Assembly: GCA_965153455.1 (NCBI GenBank)
Contig: OZ234500.1
Span: forward strand, 11,408,001-11,472,000
Origin: Sphagnum compactum
Lineage: Eukaryota; Bryophyta; Sphagnopsida; Sphagnales
Length of the DNA stretch: 64,000 nucleotides
Reading direction: 5' to 3'
Of this stretch, positions 23,766-38,227 are shown piece after piece. The notes beneath the pieces were generated by a model that searched no databases, was not told the DNA's origin, and worked only from the letters and a program-made list of their open reading frames with translations. A program made the translations under genes and the position numbers. How positions within the stretch are numbered: position 1 is the first letter of the stretch; each line of letters opens with the position of its first letter.

Positions 23766-25730
23766 TTCCAAATTCACATAAGAACAAAACAAGTTCTCTT
23801 TTACATAATGAATTGACATCATTTATTAATGTCCTTACGAATAACTTACAAATTTTATCATCATTGCCTAAACATAAATTTTCAAACAAATAAAATGTTG
23901 AAATGTAAAATATTAATACTTTCATAATCAAATGTAAATGATCAAAACTTTACTTATCAGGCACCTCGTTGTTAAATCAAGCTAGATACTAGTAGATACA
24001 CTAACATTATGTAATTACTTTAGTAAGAAAAGGTAAAATTTATTTTCACTTTAATAAGTTCCTTCACTTACTAGGCCCACATGAACATATTTGTTATATC
24101 AACTTATACCAAAAATTTCAGAATATATAGATTTTTAATCAAATTGTTAGTTTTGTAATTTCGTTTATGGATGAGCATGTTGGATCATTTTTGTAACAAA
24201 AATTTTAAATAAAAATAAATGGGTGCAAAAGGGTTTCAACTCATACAACATAATGCAATGTACTTTGATTTATTTCTCATCAATAGCCATATGTGAGAAG
24301 GTATTCAATGAAGTAATTTAAGATCTAGTTGTTTATATAGATTACATGATTGAAATTCATCAAGTACTAATGTACATGCATATTGTAAAACAAAATTCTC
24401 ACATTCAAATTTAAATTTAAATTTTTTTTCAACCCAATCTATAAAACTAAAATTGGGATTACAAATAGGTGAGAGACTACTAATAGCAAACCACCTTACC
24501 TAATCATTATGGTTGGCCATCCAAAATAGGGATCAATAGTTATATCTTATTTATTACATTCATCATACTAGTCAAATCATATTTATGTTTTACTATGCCT
24601 TTTATGAAGTTCAATCTTTTGTGAAAAAAATGTTGGGCCAAAATCATTTTGTTGAGCCAAATTTGTTGTGCCACATACTCAACACCATTGGAGTTGTTTT
24701 AATAATGCACATGCTTTCAAAATGTGTTGAAATTTAAAAAATTAGTTAAAATTTGGATTGACATGTCATATCAACATAACAAACTCACTAAGTTTCATAG
24801 GTTTGTACAAGTTTTGTGAAATTTGGATTTCAAAGGTTTGTACAAAAATTGTATGAATTTCATGATATGGTTAAAATGAATGATATTTGTAAATATTTAG
24901 TATCTTACACATTCAAATAGATGAAACATTTTATTTTTCAAAATACATGAATGTTAATGTTTAATACATGAAACTTGCATAATTTTATGCAAAAATACAT
25001 CACAATAATTACACGGATTTAATTAAAATAAAAATATTATGTACTTCACATCAAAACATCATAAGTTTAAAAAATCATATCATTTGTATAGAAATATTTT
25101 TATTTTTTTGTAATCATTTTTACATTTCAAATCCCATGAATTTTGCATGGACATATTGTTTAATGAATTTTTCATGAATTCTATTCAAATTTCATGATAT
25201 GGGAAGTTTGTGATGAATATGCAACTTGAAAATAACCTTTAAAAAAAATTATTTTGAATCATAAATATTTGGAATTGATTTGAGATGTTAAAAAACAAAA
25301 GAAAAACAAATCCCTTCAATGCAACTTATGCAAAAACATCAATGTTTTTCATCCCAACCTCATTTTGGTTTTGGTTAAGAGAAGTCAATTGTTGTAAAGA
25401 CCATTTTGATTATTTTAAAATGTGTGAGTTAAATTATAGGATTTCATGAAAAGTGACAAGATGTGTAAAATTAAACCTTTTTCATTATCATAATATACAA
25501 TGAAATAATATTTTTCTAAAAGATTGAAATTTTATAATTTGAAACATTTAAAATTTCAACCCAATTTTGAAGTGGTCACACAATTGGATATCTGGAATTA
25601 TTTTACATGAAAAATTATAAATAAATAAAAATTAATTGATGGATTATTTCATTTTTGCATATCAAAATATATGCTTTTCCAATTTTGTGATCCATACAAA
25701 AAAAATTCAACAATAATTGTAACTTTTTTT
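23766..25730. other. AT-rich intergenic DNA, no gene seen
   Basis: Very AT-rich, with short local duplications such as TTTCATAGGTTTGTACAA and TTTCAAAGGTTTGTACAA at about 24795-24845. No ORF of note. Confidence 0.5.
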
Positions 25731-25732
25731 TA

Positions 25733-26233
25733 TTATATTTTTTCAAGGACACCAAATGCATTCTCAATCATAACTCGACCTACGATTTTATAATTTTTAA
25801 TGAAGTATGGCCGAATTGGGTAGGCTAAATCGCCTAATATGAATGGTTGCACTTTGAATGTTGACCACTAGTTCTTGTAAAATCTCACGAGTCCGCAACT
25901 GTTTGTATAAAGTAAAATACTTAAATTGTCCACCATTGTGAACACTTCCAAGGTGCCCTACACATACATTCCAAAATTCTTATTTGCATTGCAAACGCTT
26001 TGCACAACCATGTTGAAAAACCGTTTGTGGTTGTAAAAGTCTCCTAGGGAAACTATAATCTTGCGAGATGGCCAAAATGATAATGGAACATGCATACCAT
26101 CAATAACACTTGCAATATGTTGAATACCAATCAAGTCTTTGAATCTCTCAATGATAAATAATAAACATTGTTCTGTAAAAGGGTGAATATAAATCTTGTA
26201 AAATTTACCCTTGTCTACCAAAATCTCACACAT
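25733..26233 (-). pseudogene. Second PIF/Harbinger transposase fragment
   Basis: The frame at 26233-25958 reads IQHIASVIDGMHVPLSFWPS, then FYNHKRFFNMVVQSVCNANK. This is the DDE_Tnp_4 signature with its first catalytic Asp in IDGxHVP. After frame breaks, minus-strand codons near 25930-25740 give LGSVHN-like, LAYPIRPYFIK-like and RVMIENAFGVLE segments, matching the PGSVHDSR, DxAYPL and R..(V/I)ENAFGxLK blocks. The order is correct, but frameshifts and stops separate the blocks. Confidence 0.7.
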
Positions 26234-28870
26234 AATATGTCAACGTATTTTTGAATAGTGAAAGCACTAACATTATAAAAATTAATCATCGACTCTAATC
26301 AAATTCCATGAATTAATTTATATAACACAATCTTCAAAACCTTACGGGAAGAGGCTCTTGCACAAAAATAGGTGAGTTGTAATGAAAGGTGTGATTTGTT
26401 GGACAAGACTTTCAAATGCCAGAAATGATATCTTATAAAACTAAATATATCATTTATCCAACATTTTGGGACTAGTGAACCAAACATTTCCTTTTATAAC
26501 GTCCAAATGTGTTGTCTAGGTTCCTTCCATCACAACATGTGAACACAACTTTTTTTCTTTGACACATAATAACAAAAATTGGCAAATTTTTTTGAAACAA
26601 GCTAATCTCATAAAAAAAGTATTGGATTCAATAAAAGCCCATGATAAGGCAACCTTGTGAACACAAGTGTATGCGAAAGCATTTGAAAAATAAACCAAAG
26701 TCCAACAATTAAAGCAATGTTCACTGTGATGTGAAACAAAATGTCTCAACACGATGCAAATCACAAAATGAAAGAAACAACTTGCTAAATATTAAATTGA
26801 CAGGATGAAAGAAGAATGACCACATCCCCTTGAGAAAAAGAAAAGAAAAGAAAAACAATAAAAAAATATTTTTTAAAAAGAAAAATATTTTTTTATATAT
26901 AAGAAGGATGACCACATCCTCATGGAAAAAAAGACCAAAAAAAAAATTATTAGGAAAATAAATAAATAAATAGAAAACAAAGTAACAAATGATTATTTTT
27001 TGGGAAAAATAAGAAAAAAAATAGAAAAAATGAAAAGGATTTTTTCAAAAACAATAGTGAAGAAAATAAAGGAAAGCAATTAAAGCAATAAATGGGGGGG
27101 GGGTCATTTTCAAATATGTGGGTAATAAAATGCCGAATTATTAAAATTAAATTTTTAGTTTTTTGCAATTCTCAAAATTTGTAACTATAAAGATAATTAT
27201 AAAAATGTAATTCTTGCTTCATTCACACTAACATTGCTATAGATTATCCCAAAAAGGGCAATATTGCCTTCTCCTCCTTGAATTTCTTTTGACCATGTTA
27301 AATTAGTACCATAATTTTAGCCACCTACTCTCCTTTTCCAGGAGTCATTATAACTTGAATTTAAGACAATGAAAAAAATCAGTTGTTATCCTAAAACAAT
27401 GGAAGTAAATTTTCAAATAAATTATTGCCATAATAAAAACTATTAGGTTGAATTTGGCCTTTAACAATCTTCACATGTATCCATGGTATGTGTTTAAAAA
27501 GATGCAACTTATGTTTTTTTAATAAGTACATTTGCAAAATGAGTGGTTTTTAAAAAATTAAATTTTGAAAAATTAAATTTTTTACAAATAAATTAAAATT
27601 TGATAAACAATTTAAGGTTGTGTGAGTCACACTTGATGAATCACATGATGAGTCATGGGATTAATATGTAAAAATGCTTCGAAATGATACATTTGCATGT
27701 TGTTTGTTAAATTTTGATTGCTTTTAGTATTGGAAAGGTGTTTGGGCTTGTGTTGAGAGATAAGAAATAAGATAAGAATGTATTATGGAGATTAATGTCG
27801 GTGAATTTCAAAATAGACTTAGTGTTTGCATGTTGAAGTTTCAAAATCTCACTTAAGAGAATTCACATGCATAGGTTGGAAAGAAAAATAGCATGCAACA
27901 TTGTGATTAGAAATTTGATACTTGATTCCATGTGCTCTTTTCATCCAAAGTCATGTTCTTGGGTTGTGGGTTCAAAATACCCTAAAGTAAACCCAGAGTG
28001 AAAGCCCAAGGCATTATGAGCAATTAACAATTATTATTTTTCATGAACTAATGTAAGAGATATACAAAAACATAGCCTTAATTTTATAATTTTATAGTCA
28101 TATATGTAACATTTGGAAAAATCAATAAATTCTCTCATATGTTTTTTGATAACTTGTAAAAGAGATAAAAACGATAATGTATGTGGCTACTTATGAAAAG
28201 CATAAAGCTCTTATGATAGGTTTGCATCATCATCTTATGGAACAATATGAAAGTGAGCAGCTAGAGAGTGTCCCTACGACTCTAGCCAACAAAACCTCGC
28301 ATAACATCAAAAATCAGTCGCATAATAATCAGGTGTGGAGATGTCATGTATATAGCATCTTTGGAGATCAAGATGGAGCGCTCAACCTAAAAACGTAATG
28401 CAATACAGGAACGTCTAAAGCTTACTTATCTAAATTCAAACCAATCTTTGGCATTGCGAATGGTGGAGGTGGCACTCTACTACATAGTGAAAAGACTAGA
28501 ACCTGTGTTTCTGTCCTAGAGCAAGTCATGAAATCCATGTCCTGATTGATGTTTATACCGGTGATCAAACACAACTATCCTAAGTACTAATAGGTCTGCG
28601 AATGTCAAAACATGTTCTGAACAGCAATCATATTGATAATGGGCATTTTCAGGTCCAAATGTATGAAATTCCATTTTGCTTCATGCGCTCAAACAATTTC
28701 TTTGGTCCCCTTCCATGTGCAACCCAGTCATTGCTCCAAACTGTGCATTCCATCAAAACACATGGGCAAATTTTCAGAATTGGAAAAAACTGAAAAAAGA
28801 TTTCTTATTAGGAGGACTAAAGAACATGGACGCAAAAGCCAGATGTGATTGCTGATACCTGTTATCTGTT
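26234..28870. other. AT-rich intergenic DNA with transposon debris
   Basis: About 26.5-26.8 kb shares short words with the Harbinger Myb-like region (for example ACACAAGTGTATGC at 26660 and near 21128), so the second element is probably decayed here too. Two GGATGACCACATCC boxes lie at about 26816 and 26905. A G-run is at 27096. I see nothing codable between 27.2 and 28.87 kb. Confidence 0.45.
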
Positions 28871-28871
28871 A

Positions 28872-31800
28872 TCATAGGCGAAGTCGGGCCATCACATCTC
28901 CAAGGTTGTTCATGTCCCACACAACAATTCTTCCATCCATTCCTGGATACCAAATTAATTGGGCAGATATCAGGTTTAATGATTAGTGGATGGAAATAAC
29001 ACCATTGTCAAAAAGGCATTGTCTACAAAACAATATGGTCCTCAGGAGGAAAGCAATAATGGGAAAAAAGTAGAGAGCTTGTCATTGTAATGCCTGTGTT
29101 CAAGGCCATTCTCATATATACTGGGCATAAAGAAGGCTTTCGTGAGGTTTATAGCACCACAACTAGGCTCCAAGCAGCAAGTTAAGGACACCTGCCCCCC
29201 TAATCTTGCATCATTGTTGGAAGACCTTTTGTAATATTTCCACAAAACTACATTACTATGAAATTGCACAGATATCTCCACAACAAACTATAAATACCCT
29301 AAAATTTGCCCTAACATTTTACTTACCAGAAGTGCTAAAACGTGTAACTGGTTTCTCTGCCTTTTTCTCTGCAAGAGAAATTACAGGAGCTATGGTCCTG
29401 CATCAAAGCAAAAATCTTCATCACGGGGACCCCTAGCGAACCATTGGGTCAGTTGTTGAAGGTAACATGTTGGTAATGTAGGAGCTAACACCATACAAAA
29501 ACTTCAAAAAAGTGAATAAACACAGAAGCAATAAACAGAAGGCACATACAAGATACAGTTTTCATGAGTGGTTGAGGGCAAATTCAGCTCTGCAACCTCA
29601 TTGCCCAACCACTTGAATCTTCCTTTAGCAGCTGCAAACTGTCCCTCATTTACCATTATTACCCCACCTCACACACTTGTGTTGGCAGACACTGCAAGAG
29701 AACATGAAAATAGAAAATTAAGCTTGCTAATATGGAAAAGACTGCAAGTCAAAAGCAACTATGGACTGTCTCACCAGAGTATCTGATATTGGTTCCACAG
29801 CAGTGCCTTTGCCTTCATCAAGAAATCTGATGAACTCCCTACAGCCTCACAGAGATTCAAGTCAACAACAGCTAGACCGGAGTAAACAACATCCTACTTG
29901 GTTCTAAACATTGCAAAAACTAAGCTTTCCATGTCTCCATTGCCCATGGTCCTAAACCCTACCCTAAACCCTAAACTCAAATCAGTCTAGAGTACCAAAC
30001 ATCCTCAAGTTGAACTACAGTGCCATGACAACTCCAATCCAGGGAGGAGTGTATCCAGTGCTGGGCCTTCATAGCTATTTTACTCTATTGATTTACAACA
30101 TAAAGAGAATATTCAAAAATTGAATACATGTTTCAACTGAAAAGGTTGTTGTGTACCAGACACCATTCTGGTCAATCTCAAAAAGCATTGGGTTGCAGTC
30201 AAACCCTCCAGCTACCAGCCTTGTTTCTGATAAAAACAGAACCTGCAACACAACAGAGCTGAGTATTGTGAGCAAACTACAACTAAAGACCTCAATGTCA
30301 ATCTTTAACAAAGTACAGAAAAGAAAGGTAGCATGAAGGGATGTGTCTCAATCAGACCAAAGGAGAGGAAGACATGAAAGCACGTATATTGAGACTTTTT
30401 ATGAGATATGCAAGAAATTGGGAAAAGCTGACCTACATCACGCAGGGGTAGATGGCGGAGGCTCAGTGAGTGTGCACGTGGGGTTGGCCCAACGTCTGAT
30501 ACAAAATGGATTGTTGAATCATGACCTTCACTCATTCCATGTGTATTTGCAAAAAAATAGTCAGGTCCAAACATCTAAAAAATACTCCATATCTACAAGA
30601 TTGCAGAGAAATCTCCAGAACAACATTTTGTAGCTAACATGACAATGAGTGAGGTCATAACTTCATGAGAGTCACTCACAAAGTGTCAGACCATTCCTTA
30701 GACCTACTTATGGTTTGGATGGCACCCAAAGAGACGTAGCTAACCAAAAGGTCAATACTATCCTTGTTTAAGCTGCAACAAGCTTGTGAGGTCAATCTTC
30801 ATTACATTTTAGCTTTGTCCCTCTACAAGCAAGCATCTAAGGCATAGAGAGACCCATGTAGGGGGTGGTGGTTAGAGATTCCTACACACTGAGCATATCC
30901 TTCAAGCACACCACTGGTGACTACATGGATGCAGGACATGCACTAAAGCCACTAGAAAAAAACATTTCTATGACATTGCAGAGAGATCTCCACAACAACA
31001 CGTGAAAGATAACAGGACAATATATGATCCAGACGTAACTCATACAAAAAAAGGTAAGTGATGACAATGTGATATTGAGAAATTAAGAGTTGAAGCAGGG
31101 ATAACTGACCTACAAAAGCAAGACTGTTCCCACTTGGTGACCAGTGGCAGCCAAATGCCCATCCACAGGCAAGGTCTAGCTCTATTAGTTGCTGCATTCA
31201 CAAAATAATCCGTAAGAGGCATATTCAGACAAGAGTATAACATCACTATTACTAAAAGTAGGCATGACTTTGGACACAAAAGGGGGGATATCTCCAACCC
31301 AATGTCACAAAGAAAAGACTGGTCTGAAAAAAGCAGAAATGGAGCACAATACTTCTCCAAATTTGATATCCCCAAAAGCAGTTGTTGCATCCCTCCTGGA
31401 ACCAAGTACACAGCATCCTTCAAGGAATCAGTCCTCCATAACAAAGCTGAGACAAAGAACCAGAGAATAAGAACTATAGAAAGCTTCTTCCTACTTATGT
31501 ATTAAGTCAACCTGAATTGGATTGAGAAAAGTCTCAATAATATGCTTATAGAGATTTCAGATTTATCAACATATCAGCAAACAGGAGAAAGAGATGACCC
31601 AATCCCAAAAGAGACAGAAACCCACACCAAAAGAAGAAAAGACAAAACAGAAAAAAACAAGGGAGGAAGAGAAGACAAACCTTACTTCTAGGACACAGAC
31701 TAGAAAGCTTAGGACCTTCTTGCCAAACATAGGAGTCAGTTTATCAAGTCTAGACCTCTTCCTACAACTTGGCCTACCTTTTAGTAAACAAACACATCAC

Positions 31801-33694
31801 TTTGTACTGCTCACCATACAGACAAGATGAACCTGGTGTGAAATCCAACTTACCGTGCATCCACCCCTTTCACATAGGCAGAGAAAACCCGACATCTGCA
31901 GTCTGTAGATGTTGTGGCCAACAGTACCTGTATGATCACAACACGATATAGTACTCATTGACAAAACACAACCCATAGAAACATATGAAGGACTGAGAAA
32001 GTTGAAAGGAAGTCAAACCAAGGGTGTTACATTGTTTGGATGCCATGCAACACTGGTAACTGTAGAATGATGCTTCTTTCTGATGAGCTTGCTCACCCAC
32101 CTGCATTTGAAAGCCAGGCTTGAATATCCATGAATACAAAAGCCAAGTATAGTGCAATAGACGGAGAGAGCAACCAAAACTAGCTCAGAGCTTAGTTAGT
32201 TTTGAGAGATTCAAGTTGCTCAAAATTTTGGGTCAACCTTTACACAACTAAACTTGATATTGACAAGGAATGCAAAAGGAGTGGAAGAGAATGGCCAAAC
32301 AGGGAGAGCACCAATTATTGTCCTCCTCATAATAGCATACACACACAGACATTGCACCACTTCCGACTGCAAACTTGTTCTCTGATTCACATACAGGGTT
32401 AGACATATACAAGATCAGCATTATACACACTGCTTGTGGTTTTGTGGCAGAGTCTTTTGCACCACATGTTGAAATATTACATCCAATCCTATTGACATAT
32501 CTCAGAAAATGAGGGAGTTTCAAAAAGCTCTTTGTACAACAACAACAAAGCCACCCTCCCCAGGACAAAGAGAAGGCCTTAAGAAATCAATGATTAACCT
32601 ACCTCGGGGACTCCAGTCGACTGAGATAGCAGCCCGATTGAGGCGTAAGATGACCAATGTTGGCTGCCACTCATTACCCTCTAACGTCCAGACATATCTG
32701 CCAACACCAATGCCTTTCAGGTTAAACATGGGCACCATGTCTCCAGAAATCATGCCCACGTGGCATGCCGATTGAGCTCTCCTCTCCCTGATGCTCAAAA
32801 TTTTCACTCCTTAGGTCTTTGTATGGGTGTCGTGGCATTTACGAGTTTCGATCATGGGAGGAGGTGACAATCTTGTTGCTCATAGGCGCCCAGTCAATGC
32901 CAGAAACTAACTGATCATGCTGCCATGGCCCCAAAACAGAATGTCATTCTACCCAGAATGTAAAGCATGCAGAAGTTCATAACCTCGCCTTCTCACCAGG
33001 TGAAGTTTCTCTAAGCAATTGCATACACAACTATTTGTACTCTCAAGTCAGAACCAACTACATACACTCTTGCCTCTTGACCCTAATTGTTGCATGCAGA
33101 TCATGATCATTTGCAAATTGCCACAAACAAGAACCCTATTGCCTACTGTTGGTCCATGTCGGTTTCCTAGAAATCCCACCATCTGACGATGATACAGGCA
33201 TCTAATTGTCCGTGGGTTTGTCAGCCTTTTTCCAAAAAAATTCCAAAAAGAAAAAGTGAATACATTGTTCCGCATGGGGGGGCAGGACCAATAAGATATG
33301 CAGGCTGACCTTTTGCAGAACATGTATACATTCCCATGCACTAGTGGGAGAAGGTGAGGCTTGATAGATGTGTACTTCATTATTGTTCGGGCATACTGCC
33401 ACCACTACAGGGTACTCCAAAAAAAAAAGGGCCAGTCAGAAAACCCTAAACCTTACTCCAAAAAGGTATTAATAAATACTAATAATAATAATAAAGAAAA
33501 CTCTCATCAGAAGCCAAGCGATCAAATCTTTTTTTCCCACCAAATTCTAACAAGAGAAAAAACCTCCAAACAAAGAATCAAACAATTGCAATGCAAATGG
33601 GAAAGGTTATTGATTTAGTTTAACTGGAAAGGTCAGCATTCCAGGCATGACATGTGATACACTGTGCCAGTTGATGCACTCCACCTGCAGCCAT
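28872..33694 (-). CDS. ARPC1: Actin-related protein 2/3 complex subunit 1 (ARPC1/p41-Arc), complete
   Basis: WD40 subunit of the ARP2/3 complex, which nucleates branched actin. Exons: 33694-33625, 33404-33310, 32919-32843, 32697-32603, 32381-32312, 32100-32031, 31927-31854, 31749-31716, 31191-31110, 30525-30437, 30242-30157, 29838-29775, about 29638-29560, 29368-29327 and 28942-28872. Phases fit at nearly all joins; one short exon between 29560 and 29370 is not pinned down. Signature pieces in order: [148 protein letters not shown] and a final [17 protein letters not shown]. The start [11 protein letters not shown] aligns with known N-termini, so the ATG at 33694 is preferred over an upstream in-frame ATG at 33856. 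Confidence 0.95.
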
Positions 33695-34142
33695 GTCTGC
33701 CCCCTTCACCCACACCCTCTTCCTCCCCATGTCAACTTTGAAATCCACTTTTCCTTGGCTGAGAGCATCAGCAGACCCTGAAGTGATAAATACCTCCCTA
33801 AAGGCCACCCAAGTTCTGATGCTCTCTAGGGTTTGGATTTGACAACAAGCACCCAAGGCTTGTGATCCTCTTGTGATTCTTCAGGAAATTCTGAGAGTGC
33901 CAGAAACTAAAACGATGAGATTATGAATGCCAGAAACTGGATGCACCGATCGAAAGCAAACGGATCACACAGGAAAAAAAAAAAAATTGAGGTCAGGGAA
34001 AGACAGATAAACTTACCGCCACGCGCAACTAGGATGCAAGTATCGATCGAAAGCTCGCGGATCACAACAAGCGAATCGGGAGCAACAGGATGTAGCCCAC
34101 TAAACAAAATGCCGCATATCGTGTAAGCAGCAGGGACATGCA

Positions 34143-34176
34143 AACATGTGCTTCAAACCCTAATCCTAACCCTAAT
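34143..34176. promoter_or_regulatory. Telobox-like AAACCCTAA cluster upstream of ARPC1
   Basis: AAACCCTAATCCTAACCCTAA lies about 450 bp above the ARPC1 start codon. AAACCCTAA is the telobox known from promoters of growth-related plant genes. Similar words occur elsewhere in this window in introns, so regulation is only a possibility. Confidence 0.3.
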
Positions 34177-34359
34177 CCTATAATACGTATTTTTTCGCGT
34201 ATATTATACGGTATGTATACGATATCACTCCCAGAACAGACCCATGTATGATCCTTACCCTACAAATAGTAACTGATACATTCACTCCCTATTTTTACCT
34301 ACGGTAATTACTGTTGTTGGCCGGTTATTGATTTTTTTCATACTCATTGGGTATTTTTT

Positions 34360-34860
34360 AATAGAACAATTTGAATGTCGATAGAACAATTTGAATGTCA
34401 ATTAGGTTATATATATACATTTATTTATTTATTTATTTATTTATAATTTTTTTTGAGTAATAACCATTGGTTTTTGCATAAGGATAGGTTATCAACTAAT
34501 TAGTTAATAATCACAAGTTATCTTATCAATTAGTACCTAGTTATAGGTTTTTTAATTTTTAATTTCAAAATTTGATTTTTTAATTTTTTTTATGTTTATG
34601 TTTTATATCATAAAAATGTTTAACATTTTAGGAGTGATAACCTACTTGGATGATAACCAAGTCGTCCCAAGTAGGTTACTAAAATTTGCAAAATTTTAAT
34701 ACCAAGCGATCGAGTTATTAACTGGATATCAATACCCGGGTTAAATAACTACGTCAAAACTCAATAACAAGCTCAACCCACTTACATAGATAGGTAGTTA
34801 TCTAAGTAGGAAGAAGGTGTAATAGGGTAGGTTACCCAAGGGAAACCTTAAAGTTGACAT
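34360..34860. repeat. Degenerate GGTTATC/GATAACC repeat field
   Basis: It begins with a 19-bp direct duplication (ATAGAACAATTTGAATGTC at 34362 and 34381), followed by (ATTT)n at 34420-34445. After that, many loose copies of GGTTATCAACTA, GATAACCTACTTGGATGAT, AGTTATTAACTGG and AGGTAGTTATCTAAGTAGG appear on both strands with irregular spacing. Confidence 0.6.
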
Positions 34861-37800
34861 TAATTGTGGATGAAATTGATTCATCCACAATTGGCATGGA
34901 TGGATGAAGTTGGCCTATTTAGACATTTGGAATTTGGGCTTTTTTGATAATAAAAGAGTTGGTTTGGATTCAAAGCAACTCAATCAATCAAGGGTGACAT
35001 TTTAATCTAGACCTAATCTTGTCATTGCAAAACATGACAACATGGACATTGGAAATGCTAGGGAGAGACACAAAAGAAAGATGTCAAGGAACTTACTTGG
35101 ACATCAACAAGAACTCTACCAACATCAATAACATTGTCATGAACATTTATTTTAGTTTTAAGTTTTGCATTATGTCACAAGCCATGACTTCAACATTGGG
35201 TTCATGATCAAGGTTAGGAAAAAACAAGGGAAGCAGGTCACGATCAATATCAAGGTATGACATGGTGCAAACATATGCTTAATTGAGCAAGAAGTGTGTG
35301 AAAATGCAACATAAAAACCCCAAAGATTTTTAATAACAATTTCATTTTTGAAGTTTCATATTTTGGGGTAGGGTTGGGAATTAAAATATTGTCCAAAATG
35401 ATGTGATCTTTAGATCAATAAAAATGTTTAAATGTGAAGCACAATGTATTGGGCTTGCATTAGCAATTTTTAAAAAAATTAATGGCTACAAATTATGGGT
35501 GTTCAAAACATTGCAATGGATGTGCAAAAATTCTAACTCCCATTCATTTATAACAATTTGAGGGATCATACAATGTTTGACTAAGGAATTTGATTTGTTG
35601 TTCAAGAGATATTTTCAAGGACTACCAAATAAAATATTAGACCATCCCAATTACATACATTTCAAAGAAGTTATGAGTTATGTCATATTTATGTACTAAT
35701 TTATTTGAGAATGTAAATTCAATAATCATAGTAAATGTTGAAGTGGTTATGCTTATAGAACTTAAAGTAATTTTCTACCTTTTTTTTTCAATTCCTTCTT
35801 TTCCTTATGTAAAGATTGTTGTTGTCCTTTTATTATGATCATTGAACACATTTTTATGATCAACACATGTTTTTTGCACCTTAAATTCCTTTGATCCTTA
35901 GATTTGTTCAAATAACCTTTTGAATTCATGTCAAGTTAAACAATTTTTTTTCCATCTCATTATTTTGATTCACATCATGTAAAAATGTTGATATTTTATC
36001 ATTCACTAATTCATTGACATATATTATTGATGCACTTTCAAAGTCTTGGCACAAGATATTGGGGCAAACTTTGTAATATTCAATATATTACATTGCAAAT
36101 GATTATTAAATTTGAGGCATGTTTTCTAGTTCCACACATTGAGACAAAAGAATCATGTGAGAGCTCTTACACAAGACTTTAGGATGATATTTTGAAATTG
36201 AATTCATAAATATATCAATCCACACAAATTAAACAAGAAAACATTTAGTGCTTTTTAGAATCCAAATGGTGTGTGGATGAGCCATATGCTAACATGAACT
36301 CACATGACTTATCACAACCTAAACTTGAAAGGAGTCCAATTAATAACTTTTAACTTAATTTCAATTTAAGAAAACCCTTTCTAGGAATTGATTGCACATT
36401 TCATTTGGGATTGCAACAACTATTCTCATTCAATTGGGCACCACCAAAAACAATGCTACAATTTTTGTTTATCAAATAACAAACTTCTTCAGACAGAGTA
36501 GCAAAAAATCATTGCCTTGCATGGAAAACTTTTAAACATCCTAGTGACACCCAAACTTGTTCAACTAGAAGAAAAAAGGAAGTTGCAAGCCTTGACAAAG
36601 CTCTTTGTCTTGTTGTTAAAAACACATTAACCGACAACTTGGTTGTTGATATCTTCCTCATTGTTGCAATTGTTGCCAATACTACAAGCCAATTGGGGTT
36701 CCCCAACACATGGACGAGGTTAACGAACAATTTTTAATCATGTTATTCACGCTAATGGTCTAGGTTGTATCCATACATGTTGAGTACCTTTTTTTTTTCT
36801 CATAGATTCATACGGATTATAAGATTACATGTGATTAGGAATTTGAAGGTTTTTACTTTTATTTAACAATAAAATAGACAATATCAAATTATTTTTCACT
36901 TGCAACATGTTAAATGTTACCATTCATTATGGACATTGACATACGATATACAATCCCCAAATGACAAAATTGAAGTTTGGATTCAAATGATTGATTAGAA
37001 CAAAATTGAAATTCCTTTGGGGAAATATTGAATTAACATTTGGGTTTGTTTTTCAAGGAAAATTTACATCAGATTTTAGTGGAGATTTCCCATATTAAAA
37101 TTAAGAGAGCTTTTGTGATGCACATATTTCAATTCCTAACATATATAGTTCATTAATTCATTGTCCAAAACATGGACTTATGTTGATAACTTTTCATCAA
37201 GATTGGGTATATGTCTATGTGTATGTTTCATCGATGTTAAAGTTATCTATAAAGTCACCCTATCTTTGCACCCTAGTTTGAGCCTCTAATCCATGCTTCA
37301 TCCACAATTTTATTTGTAGCCATCAAGGGAGTGAGACCGGGTATCAGTTCACAAAATTGGGTATCAATTAAAAAGATTTGGAGGACTTGTATTTGACAAG
37401 GCTTGATTGAATCAAGAATTATGAACAATGGTGAAGTGGTGCAACTAAATCAAATACAAAACTGGGGTTGAAATTTTGTTGAGAACCAATTTAGATGAGA
37501 AAACTAGTTTGGTCTCCCCCCCTTTTCTTTTTCTTCTTTCATGTGTATCATTTCAATGTTTGAGGTAGGTACTTTATGGATAACTCTTGATCTTTACAAA
37601 AAAAAATTCAACCTACATTTAAACCTAAGGCATGTCTATGCACGTGTAAGGCGCCTCCGCACATATGTAAGGTGCCATCACATACATACATACATAACAC
37701 CCTTGGATCTTATCCTTACACTAATATCCTCGACACATGCAGTTGAGTTGTATATCTATGGATGCAAGTTACATGCAGAGTGTTTGTTGGGTATCAACAA

Positions 37801-37950
37801 TCGACGTTTGGATGTACAACGCACCTTGTGCTGGCATTGGGTACATTTGAAGAAATTTCATACCAGCCTGATCCTCGTATTGGGTCCTTTTTTAAAACCT
37901 TCATAAAGACTAGCCTAGTTCTAGTATTCTTTTAAAACCCGACACTTTTC
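34861..37950. other. AT-rich intergenic DNA, no gene recognised
   Basis: I found no supportable coding region. A CATA microsatellite lies at 37680-37695. ORFs at 36509-36730 (minus) and 37541-37906 (plus) lack any family features or splice-linked partners. Confidence 0.45.
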
Positions 37951-38227
37951 ATCACTTACTTGGTTGGGGTTGAACAAATTTATGTACACTAAATTCACAA
38001 AGTCGCAATTGAAGAGATGTGAAAGAAACCAGAAATTTTGTTCTCACTTTCAACTTGCAAAGTAAGTGTTGGGATAGGTAAAACCAAACCAGCCAAAGGA
38101 GAAGAAGAAGCCATATATGGCTTGCAGCAGCACCATGCATAATGCTTCTCCCCCACACCTCTCAATGCCCCCCCCCCCCCTCTCATAATTCATTCATTCG
38201 ACATAACTTTACAACATAGGGAACTTT

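Noticed and set aside
33695-33856. N-terminal extension of ARPC1 from an upstream ATG
   Set aside because: The 54 extra codons have no counterpart in ARPC1 proteins, and the ATG at 33694 gives the normal N-terminus.
37541-37906. 121-codon plus ORF
   Set aside because: No recognisable motif, unusual residue mix and AT-rich surroundings. Likely chance.
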